NCBI GenBank assembly: GCA_002413145.1
Contig: DHWK01000060.1
Location: forward strand, 1 to 8,162
DNA from: a bacterium UBP12_UBA5184
GTDB lineage: Bacteria; Vulcanimicrobiota; Vulcanimicrobiia; Vulcanimicrobiales; Vulcanimicrobiaceae
Direction: 5' to 3'
Length of the DNA: 8,162 nt
Numbering within the stretch: position 1 is the first letter of the stretch; each line of letters starts with the position of its first letter. The notes under the pieces are model-generated. The model was not told where the DNA came from. It ran no database searches and was given only the letters and a program-made list of their open reading frames with translations. The position numbers and the translations under genes were made by a program. Positions 1-6,220 of this stretch are shown here, piece after piece.

Positions 1-1377
1 CCCGCCGGCCGGTCCCCCCCCGCGGGGGGGGGGGGGCAGGACGCCCCGCCGGTAGCGACCGTCGCGGACTCGCCCGACGGTCTCGACTGCCGGGGTGGCG
101 CTGCCCAGGATGACCGCCGCTCCGGCCTGGGCAGCGAGCTCGACCGCCACGTCGCGGGCCTGGATCCGCGGCGTCCGGTCGCTCTTGTAGGCGCCCTCGT
201 GCTCCTCGTCGACGACGATCAGCCCCACGTCGTCGAGCGGGGCGAACACCGCGCTGCGCGCGCCCACGACGACGTCGATGCCGCCGCGCGCCGCGGCATG
301 CCATGCGTCGAAACGTTCGCGCTCCGAGAGACCCGAATGCAATACCGCGACGCGTTCGCCGAATGCGCCCTCGAAGCGCCGCGCAGTTTGCGGCGTGAGC
401 GAAATTTCCGGGACGAGGACGATCGCTCGGCCTCCACGCGCAATCGTTCGGGCGATCGCGCGAATGTACACGAACGTCTTACCGCTGCCGGTAATGCCCT
501 GCAGCAGGAACTCGGCAAATCCGCCGCGCTCGACCGCGAGCGCGATCGCCTCGATCGCACTCGCCTGTTCCCCTGTCGGCGTAAAGTCCTGTGCTTCGAC
601 CGGCCCACGCCGCGCCGGAGTCGAGATTCGTTGCGCGTTCTCCCGCAACGCGCCGCTCCGAATGGCGCGCGCGACGATCGCTTGCGAGAAGCCCTCGAGC
701 AGTGCGTCGCGACGGCGCAGGCAGCCCTCTTCTCTGACGCGCTCCACCAGCGCTTCGACCCTCGGTCCGCGCACGGGCGCGCCGGTCGCTTCGAGAAATT
801 TTTCGGTCGCTTCGCTCACGCGCGAATTGACGAATTCGCGCCGCCGCTCGAGCGCGCCGGCGCGAACGAGCGCGCCGAGAGCGCGCAAGAGCGTACGGCG
901 ATCGCCGGCGCGGCGGGCTTCGGGATGGCGCAGCAGCGCGTCGAGCCCGAAACCTTCGGCGAAATCTTCTGCGATCAGCCGAACGAGCCGCGGCGGGACC
1001 GAGGGGAAGCGCTGGAGGTCCAGCTCGCCGATCGGGACGAAGCGGTCGACGACGCGCGGAATCCCGGCGGCATAGACCATCGGCCCGAGCGCTTCGCCGA
1101 GCGTGCAGCAGTAATGCTCGACGATCCACTCCGCCAGCGCGAGACCGCGCGCATCGAACGCCGCCCGCGCATCGAGGCGTGCGGTTAGCGGGCGAAGACC
1201 CTGCGGATCGTGCTCGCGCGGCCGGCCCACGACGAAACCGTAGAGTTCGCGCGGGCCGAGCGGGACGCGCACGAGATCTCCGACGTCGACCTCGACGCCG
1301 GAGGGGACGAGATAGGTCAAAGGATGCTCGACGCGCGAGGTGCGCTGCTGCACGAGCACGTCGACGGCCCACTTCAT
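1..1377 (-). CDS. priA: Primosomal protein N' (replication-restart helicase PriA), C-terminus cut by window edge
   Basis: PriA is a superfamily 2 3'-to-5' DNA helicase. It recognises abandoned replication forks in the cytoplasm and starts reloading of the replicative helicase. The 459 visible residues begin MKWAVDVLVQQ and show the N-terminal 3' DNA-binding domain (about 1-100, with HPLTYLVPSGVEVDVGDLV), a winged-helix/linker region, and the first helicase lobe. That lobe has Walker A GITGSGKT (294-301, Lys300), motif Ia LVPEISLTPQT, the DEEH box (390-393) and motif III GSATP (425-429). The second lobe and the zinc-binding cysteines lie beyond the left edge. The ATG at 1375-1377 was chosen because the N-terminal domain starts there and it lies 19 bases after the stop of the upstream VOC gene, which suggests the same transcript. 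The ribosome site is weak (AAAGAA). The last ~12 residues fall in a C/G homopolymer and look unreliable: PPPPRGGG follows GRYRRGVL, where PriA proteins usually continue LPxR. Confidence 0.95.
   Translation of the reverse strand, partial: MKWAVDVLVQQRTSRVEHPLTYLVPSGVEVDVGDLVRVPLGPRELYGFVVGRPREHDPQGLRPLTARLDARAAFDARGLALAEWIVEHYCCTLGEALGPMVYAAGIPRVVDRFVPIGELDLQRFPSVPPRLVRLIAEDFAEGFGLDALLRHPEARRAGDRRTLLRALGALVRAGALERRREFVNSRVSEATEKFLEATGAPVRGPRVEALVERVREEGCLRRRDALLEGFSQAIVARAIRSGALRENAQRISTPARRGPVEAQDFTPTGEQASAIEAIALAVERGGFAEFLLQGITGSGKTFVYIRAIARTIARGGRAIVLVPEISLTPQTARRFEGAFGERVAVLHSGLSERERFDAWHAAARGGIDVVVGARSAVFAPLDDVGLIVVDEEHEGAYKSDRTPRIQARDVAVELAAQAGAAVILGSATPAVETVGRVRDGRYRRGVLPPPPRGGGPAGG
14..36. 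repeat. C8-GC-G13 homopolymer palindrome at the window edge
   Basis: Eight C (14-21), then GC, then thirteen G (24-36). Bases 14-31 form a perfect self-complementary block. It lies inside the priA reading frame, where it encodes Pro and Gly runs not expected in PriA. A poly-G run close to a sequence end fits a read-end or contig-end artefact better than biology. That is inference; the run itself is directly visible. Confidence 0.7.
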
Positions 1378-1396
1378 CGACGTACGGTTCTTTGCT

Positions 1397-1789
1397 TCAG
1401 CCGGCGATCAACTCGATTCGATTGCCGAAGGGATCCCTGACGTGGCAACGGGCCTTTCCTTCCGGCGACAGCCCGGCGGGGACGATCTCGACGGCGTGCT
1501 CGCGCAGCCGCTCCAGCAGCGCCTCGTAATCGGCGCAAACGAACGCCGGATGGGCTTTCTTCGCCGGCGTGAAGGGGTTCTCGACGGCCAAGTGCAGCGC
1601 GACGGCGCCGCCGGCGTACCACGCGCCGCCGCGATTCGCCATGTCCGCGGGCCGCGGCACCTCCCTCAAGCCGAGGACGCCGCAATAAAATCCGCGCGCG
1701 CGCTCTTCTTCGCCTTCCGGCATCGAGAGCTGAACGTGGTCGACACTGACGAACGGCCCTTGGGTTGTTTTCTGATCGACGCGTTGCAT
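1397..1789 (-). CDS. VOC-superfamily (glyoxalase/bleomycin-resistance/dioxygenase fold) protein
   Basis: A 130-residue single-domain protein of the vicinal oxygen chelate fold, whose members bind a divalent metal and act on varied small molecules or sequester them. Visible are the opening VDHVQLSMP (His18), an FYCGVLGLREVP segment (34-45), a GGAWYAGGAVALHL strand with His66, and the closing DPFGNRIELI with Glu126. His18, His66 and Glu126 fit the usual metal-ligand pattern. Length is typical for half-size VOC proteins that work as dimers. The start ATG is preceded by a strong Shine-Dalgarno GAGGAGG in the 21-base gap after aroB. Its place between aroB and priA implies co-transcription but gives no function. 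It resembles the common uncharacterised 'HVQLxMPxGxExxARxFY' subgroup. The substrate is unknown, and glyoxalase I proper is unlikely to be identifiable from sequence alone. Confidence 0.9.
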   Translation of the reverse strand: MQRVDQKTTQGPFVSVDHVQLSMPEGEEERARGFYCGVLGLREVPRPADMANRGGAWYAGGAVALHLAVENPFTPAKKAHPAFVCADYEALLERLREHAVEIVPAGLSPEGKARCHVRDPFGNRIELIAG

Positions 1790-1794
1790 GTAAC

Positions 1795-1804
1795 GATCCT
1801 CCTC
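1795..1804 (-). promoter_or_regulatory. Strong Shine-Dalgarno site for the VOC gene
   Basis: On the minus strand the aroB-VOC gap reads TGAGGAGGATCGTTAC just before the ATG, so GGAGG sits 8 bases upstream of the start. It is the clearest ribosome-binding site in the window and fixes the VOC start. The neighbouring aro genes rely on 4-base stop/start overlaps instead. Confidence 0.75.
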
Positions 1805-1810
1805 AGACGT

Positions 1811-2884
1811 TCAGCGAAATTCCGCGGGCCCGGGAACTTCGCGCAGGCGGTTGAGCACGGCGCGCACCGACGGCAAGGGTGCGATCACGCCATATTCGAC
1901 GTCGCCGATCTTGCGCGGCACGACGAAGCGCAATTTCCCGTCGCGCGCCTTCTTGTCGGCGCTCATCGCGCGCAATACCGGTCGCGGGTCGCGCGTCGGC
2001 GTCACCAGCGGTAAGCGCAACAGCGCGAGCAGCGAGAGGACGCGCAGATGCTCGCTCTGCGAAAAGCGCCCGGTCCGCAGCGCCAAGAGTCCCGCGGCGC
2101 GCAGTCCGATTGCCACCCCCGAGCCGTGCGAGAGCCGGTACGCGGTCGCGAGTTCCAAAGCATGCCCGAAGGTATGCCCCAGATTGAGGATTTCGCGCGC
2201 GCCGCGTTCGAGCCGATCGTCGGCGACGAACATCGCTTTGACCCGGAGCGAGTCCGCGACGACCTTCTCCCACGGCCACGTGGGCAGCGGGTGCGCCGCC
2301 AATTCCTCCAATTCCGAAAAGGTCTCGTCGCCTTCGATAATGCCGTGCTTCACGAGTTCGGCGAGACCTTCGCGCATCGCGCGCGGCGGCAGCGTTTCGA
2401 GCGCGGCGACGTCGCAAAATACGGCGCGCGGATCGCGGAAGGCACCCGCGAGGTTCTTTCCCGCACGCAAATCGACACCGGTCTTGCCGCCGACCGCCGC
2501 ATCGACCATCGCGACGAGCGAGGTCGCGACCGCCACGAAGGGAACGCCGCGCATATAGATGGCAGCGGCGAAACCAAAGAGATCGGTCGCGACGCCGCCG
2601 CCGACCCCGATCAGCAGCGTCGTACGTTCGGCTCGCCGCTGCGCCAGCGTTTCGAGGACGCGTTCGAGCGTCCCCAACGTCTTGCGGCGCTCGCCCAGCG
2701 GGAAGGCCAGGGTCGAGGTTCTCTTGCCGATCGCTCGGGCGATCGTTTTGGCGCGCAAGGCGACGTTCGCGTCGCATAGCACGATCGCATGGCTGAAACC
2801 TTGCTCGCGAATGAAGGTCGCGATTTCGGCGGGCGCCGGGCGGCCGACGAAGACCGGGTAGGGAAGATCGTCGAGCCTGATCAT
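1811..2884 (-). CDS. aroB: 3-dehydroquinate synthase
   Basis: Converts DAHP (3-deoxy-D-arabino-heptulosonate 7-phosphate) to 3-dehydroquinate with NAD+ and a divalent metal, the second step of the cytoplasmic shikimate pathway. The 357-residue length is normal. Visible motifs are the nucleotide-binding GVGGGVATDLFGF (93-105), VDAAVGGKTGVDL (127-139), the GKN segment (142-144), EGLAELVKHG (172-181), NLGHTFGHALE (234-244) and HGSGVAIG (253-260). By family knowledge the metal ligands should be Glu176, His237 and His253, with Lys134 and Lys179 in the active site, and all are present. The ATG overlaps the aroK stop as ATGA, indicating translational coupling. Several positions depart from the commonest consensus: VDAAVGGKTGVD for VDSSVGGKTGVN, AFRDP for AFHQP and HGSGV for HGEAV. 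None removes an expected catalytic residue, so an active enzyme is likely. Confidence 0.96.
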   Translation of the reverse strand: MIRLDDLPYPVFVGRPAPAEIATFIREQGFSHAIVLCDANVALRAKTIARAIGKRTSTLAFPLGERRKTLGTLERVLETLAQRRAERTTLLIGVGGGVATDLFGFAAAIYMRGVPFVAVATSLVAMVDAAVGGKTGVDLRAGKNLAGAFRDPRAVFCDVAALETLPPRAMREGLAELVKHGIIEGDETFSELEELAAHPLPTWPWEKVVADSLRVKAMFVADDRLERGAREILNLGHTFGHALELATAYRLSHGSGVAIGLRAAGLLALRTGRFSQSEHLRVLSLLALLRLPLVTPTRDPRPVLRAMSADKKARDGKLRFVVPRKIGDVEYGVIAPLPSVRAVLNRLREVPGPAEFR

Positions 2885-3396
2885 CGCGCTTGAACCAAGG
2901 TTGCAATCTCGCGAGCGAGTTCGCCACGCGAACGGCGTCCGCCGGCGACGACGATCTCGGATTCCGCGTACAACGGCCTGCGCCGTTCGAGGAGCAGGCG
3001 CATGCGTTTTGCGTCCAGCGGGACGCCGAGCATCGGGCGCAGCGCCTTGGAGCGCTCCAAGCGCGCCAGCAATTCACTCTCGGTGACGTCGATGAAGACG
3101 CGTAACGCCCGTTCGGCGACGAGCGCACGCGTGGGCGGATGCGTCACGGCGCCGCCGCCGAGGGCCACGACCGCCGGCGCTCCGTCGAGCGCCTCGCAGA
3201 CCACCTCGAATTCGCGCAGGCGAAACCCGGCTTCGCCCTCGCGTGCGAAAATTTCGTGGATCGGACCGTGGCGTGCGACGATCAGCGAATCGGTGTCGAC
3301 GAAGCGCAGACCCAACTCCCGGGCGAGCCGTTTGCCGATCGTCGATTTTCCCGCCGCCATGAAACCCAGCAACGCCACGTGCGCCTTCGCCGTCAC
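2881..3396 (-). CDS. aroK: Shikimate kinase
   Basis: Phosphorylates shikimate to shikimate 3-phosphate with ATP, the fifth step towards chorismate. The 171-residue protein has the usual length and order of a P-loop NMP-kinase-like fold: Walker A GFMAAGKST (11-19, Lys17), the shikimate-binding DTD (34-36), Arg59 in GFRLREF, the GGG loop (80-82), and the lid segment LRPML with Arg120, followed by ERRRPLYAE (137-145). The start is GTG, which overlaps the aroC stop as GTGA. The gene's own stop overlaps the aroB start as ATGA, so it is tightly coupled on both sides. Nothing is missing. Shikimate kinase I versus II (aroK/aroL) is only naming, and aroK is the default for a single copy in an aro cluster. 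Confidence 0.96.
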   Translation of the reverse strand: MTAKAHVALLGFMAAGKSTIGKRLARELGLRFVDTDSLIVARHGPIHEIFAREGEAGFRLREFEVVCEALDGAPAVVALGGGAVTHPPTRALVAERALRVFIDVTESELLARLERSKALRPMLGVPLDAKRMRLLLERRRPLYAESEIVVAGGRRSRGELAREIATLVQAR

Positions 3397-4559
3397 GGCA
3401 CGGACGGCTTGAGCGTCTCGAAGAGGGCCGCTGCAGCGGCGACGGCGCGCTCGAAGTTGTCGCGCGTCTCATCGATCGAATCGCCGCCGAACTTCTCGAG
3501 GATCGGACCCGTCAAGGCCAGCCGCAGCATCGCTTCGCCGACGATCGACGCGGCGGGCACCACGCAGACGTCGCTGCGCACGATGCTCGCCGGAGCGTCG
3601 GTGCCGGCGTGCAGGTTGACGCTCGGTAACGCTTTCATCAGCGTCGGAATCGGTTTGACGCTGACCCGGAGCACGATGTCCTGACCGTTCGAAATCCCGC
3701 CCTCGATGCCGCCGGCGCGATTGGAGCCGCGCACGACCGCCCCGTCCTGCATCGAGAAAACGTCGTGCGCCTGCGATCCCGGCTTCGCGGCGACCTCGCG
3801 GCCGGCGCCGACTTCCACCGCTTTGACGGTCTGCATCCCCATCACCGCGCCGGCGAGGACGCCATCCAGACGCGTATCGGGTTGACGGTTGGCGCCGACG
3901 CCGGCCGGGACGCCCGTCGCGCGCAACGTGAACGTCCCGCCGAGCGTGTCGCCGGCGGCTTTGGCCGCATCGATCGCTGCGATCATCGCGCGTTCGGTCT
4001 CCGGATGCGGACAGCGCACCTCGCTGGCCGCCACCGCCTCCATGTCGATCGCTTCCAAGTCGGGCGCGATCACGCTCCCGATCCCAGAGACGTGGGCGGA
4101 GGTGCGGATGCCGAGAGCGGCGAGGAACTGCGCGCAGATCGCGCCGAGCGCAACGCGCATCGCCGTCTCGCGCGCGCTGGCGCGCTCGAGGACGTTGCGC
4201 AAGTCGCGCTGGCGATACTTCATCGCCCCCGCGTAGTCGGCGTGACCGGGTCGCGGATTGGTCAGCGGTTTGCCGCCACCCGTGCGCGGATCCATCAACT
4301 CGCGATTGTTTTCGTAATCGCGATTGCGCACGACGACCGCGATCGGCGAGCCGAGCGTTTTTCCGCCCCGTACGCCCGCCAAGAACTCGACGGCGTCGCT
4401 CTCGATTTTCATGCGACCGCCGCGACCGTATCCGCCCTGGCGCGCACGTAACGCGGCATCGAGCGCGTCGAAGTCGAGCTCGAGGTTGGCCGGTAATCCG
4501 TCGAGGATGCCGACGAGCGCGGGCCCGTGGGATTCACCGGCCGTGAGATATCGAAACAC
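3393..4559 (-). CDS. aroC: Chorismate synthase
   Basis: Removes phosphate from 5-enolpyruvylshikimate 3-phosphate to form chorismate, the last shikimate-pathway step, using reduced FMN. From the GTG at 4557-4559 the protein is 388 residues, a normal length. It opens MFRYLTAGESHGP, with the family's first signature and His11. It continues with the GGYGRGGRMKIESD block (42-55), RPGHADYAGAMKY (103-115, His106), the RASARETAMRVALGA signature (from about 126), VMGMQTVKAVEVGAG, RAGGIEGGISNGQDI, and the KPIPTL segment. The open frame continues 68 residues upstream of this GTG, but that extension is low-complexity Arg-rich and runs antisense to the signal peptide of the divergent gene, so the GTG is preferred. 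No strong Shine-Dalgarno is visible. It is the first gene of the minus-strand cluster, and its stop overlaps the aroK start. Confidence 0.96.
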   Translation of the reverse strand: MFRYLTAGESHGPALVGILDGLPANLELDFDALDAALRARQGGYGRGGRMKIESDAVEFLAGVRGGKTLGSPIAVVVRNRDYENNRELMDPRTGGGKPLTNPRPGHADYAGAMKYRQRDLRNVLERASARETAMRVALGAICAQFLAALGIRTSAHVSGIGSVIAPDLEAIDMEAVAASEVRCPHPETERAMIAAIDAAKAAGDTLGGTFTLRATGVPAGVGANRQPDTRLDGVLAGAVMGMQTVKAVEVGAGREVAAKPGSQAHDVFSMQDGAVVRGSNRAGGIEGGISNGQDIVLRVSVKPIPTLMKALPSVNLHAGTDAPASIVRSDVCVVPAASIVGEAMLRLALTGPILEKFGGDSIDETRDNFERAVAAAAALFETLKPSVP

Positions 4560-4622
4560 GTTAGCCGTCCGTTTCGCGTCCGGAAGGTGCTTCTCCGTGA
4601 GGCCGCGACTTAATCGCTCTTG
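4560..4622. promoter_or_regulatory. Divergent intergenic region, candidate promoters for the aro unit and the S10 pair
   Basis: This short gap lies between two outward-facing start codons, so both promoters should lie in it or just inside the flanking genes. The only AT-rich patch is CTTAAT at 4609-4614. Read on the plus strand as a -10 element, it would start transcription almost at the GTG at 4623, giving a leaderless or very short leader. GTGCTT (4587-4592), 16 bases upstream, is a poor -35 match. No convincing sigma-70 pair or operator was found for the aro direction. This is a positional inference. Confidence 0.3.
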
Positions 4623-6220
4623 GTGAAGAGACTTCTGGCCGGCTTCGCTGCCTGGGCGCTGTTGCAGAGCGCGCTCTGCGCAACGCCGGCGGCGGGGCAA
4701 CAGCGCGCCCGCGCACGGGACCGAGTCCCGGCGGAGGCCCCGCGACGCTGCCCTCGGCCGCACCCGAGACGCCCGACGCCGTCACTCGGCATACGGTATC
4801 CGTCGACGGGAGGACGATCGACTATGCTGCCCGCGCCGGGACGATCACCTTGCGCAACGAGCAAGAGCAGCCGACGGCACACATCTTCTACACCGCGTAC
4901 AGCGTCGACGGCGACGCGACGGCCCGACCGGTGACCTTCATCTATAACGGCGGCCCGGGCAGTTCGACGATGTGGCTGCGCATGGGCTCGTTCGGGCCGG
5001 TCCGCGTCCTCGCCGGGGACGGAAAAGCGACCGGACCGCCGCCCTATCGAATCGTCGACAACCCTTACTGCTTGCTCGACAAAAGCGATCTGGTCTTCAT
5101 CGACATGCCCGGCAGCGGCTTCGGGCGTATCGTCGGCGCCGGGAAACCTCGCGACTTCTACGGCGTCGATCAAGACGTCGCCGCCTTCGCGCAATTCATC
5201 ACCCGCTACATCACCACGTTCGGGCGCTGGAATTCGCCGAAATTCCTCTTCGGCGAGAGTTACGGAACGACGCGCTCGGCGGCGCTTGCCGAGGCACTCC
5301 TGCGGCAAGGCATCGCCCTCAACGGCGTCATCCTACTCTCATCGATCCTCAATTTCGGGCTCGACTACGGCAACGGCGACCCGATCGCAAGCGGCGACTG
5401 GCCGTACGTCTTCTACCTGCCGAGCGAAGCCGCCGCCGCCTGGTATCACAACAAGGTCCGCAACAAACCAGCGGACCTGCGCGCTTATTTGGCACGCGTC
5501 GAGCAGTTCGCGATGACCGATTACGCCGACGCTCTGGCCCAGGGCGACCGGCTCAGCGGCGCGCGCCGGAGCGCGCTCGTGCGCGCGCTCAGCGGCTACC
5601 TCGGCCTCTCCGAGCGCTATATCCGCAACTCGAACCTGCGCGTGCCCTACTCCCGCTTTCAGAAAGAACTCTTGCGCTCCGAGGGGATCGTCGTCGGCCG
5701 GCTCGACGCCCGCTTCCAGACGTTTGACATCGACAGCGCTACCGAGCGCACGTTCTGGGATCCAACGGAATCCTCGATCGGCGCGCCCTACACGGCCGCG
5801 GTCAACCAATACCTGCGCGGCGATCTCAAATACGACACGCCGTTGCAGTATCGCGCCAGCGTCTACGCGCTCATCCGCGCCAACGGCGGTTCGTGGGACG
5901 AGACGCACAACCGTCGCCAGCCGGCGAACGTCGCCGGCGATCTCGCTGACGCGATGACGCAAAACCCGTCGCTCAAAGTTTTCTCAGCCAACGGCTATTA
6001 CGACTTCGCGACGCCGTACTTCGCGACGGTCTATACGCTCAAGCACCTCTCCATCGCGCCGCCGCTGCAAAAGAATATCACGTTCGGCAACTACGAGACG
6101 GGCCACATGACGTACCTCAACGACGCCGCGCTCGCCCAATTCAAGGCCGATCTCGGACGCTGGTACGACGGAGCTTTGACTCCCCGCCCCGCAAACGCCG
6201 CAGGGGCTCCAAGCAGTTGA
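4623..6220 (+). CDS. Secreted peptidase S10 (serine carboxypeptidase-like) protein, frameshift in the N-terminal linker
   Basis: Predicted exported alpha/beta-hydrolase of the bacterial peptidase S10 family (COG2939-like), whose members remove C-terminal residues from peptides. The GTG start gives a signal peptide, MKRLLAGFAAWALLQSALC, then an Ala/Gly/Pro-rich linker. The catalytic domain lies in the -1 frame relative to that start and is uninterrupted from at least 4742 to the stop. One missing base, most likely at the GGGG run 4694-4697, would restore a 532-residue protein. On that numbering it shows NGGPGSS (109-115, oxyanion region), the nucleophile elbow GESYGTTR (Ser213), NGYYDFATPY (Asp461) and YETGHM (His495), a complete Ser-Asp-His triad. 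A TTG at 4850 would keep one frame but would drop the signal peptide and cut into the domain, so it is rejected. No good Shine-Dalgarno is seen. The stop overlaps the next gene's TTG start. The substrate is unknown. Confidence 0.9.

Noticed and set aside
199..1188. Long plus-strand open frame of 329 residues opposite priA
   Set aside because: Arg/Ala/Glu-rich low-complexity translation with no family resemblance. It lies antisense to clear PriA motifs and is a typical mirror frame in GC-rich coding DNA.
479..1372. Minus-strand open frame of 297 residues overlapping priA in another frame
   Set aside because: An Arg-rich shadow. The PriA frame on the same strand carries Walker A, DEEH and GSATP motifs.
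1803..3128. Minus-strand open frame of 441 residues over aroB and aroK
   Set aside because: Low-complexity Arg-rich shadow of aroB and aroK, which show complete family motifs in their own frames.
4560..4763. N-terminal 68-residue extension of chorismate synthase
   Set aside because: The extra residues are Arg-rich, do not resemble AroC, and lie antisense to the divergent gene's signal peptide. The family N-terminus starts at the GTG at 4559.
4850..6220. TTG at 4850 as the true start of the first S10 gene
   Set aside because: It would begin inside the conserved N-terminal part of the domain and omit the signal peptide that sits in the other frame. Similarity to the paralogue continues upstream to about 4742.
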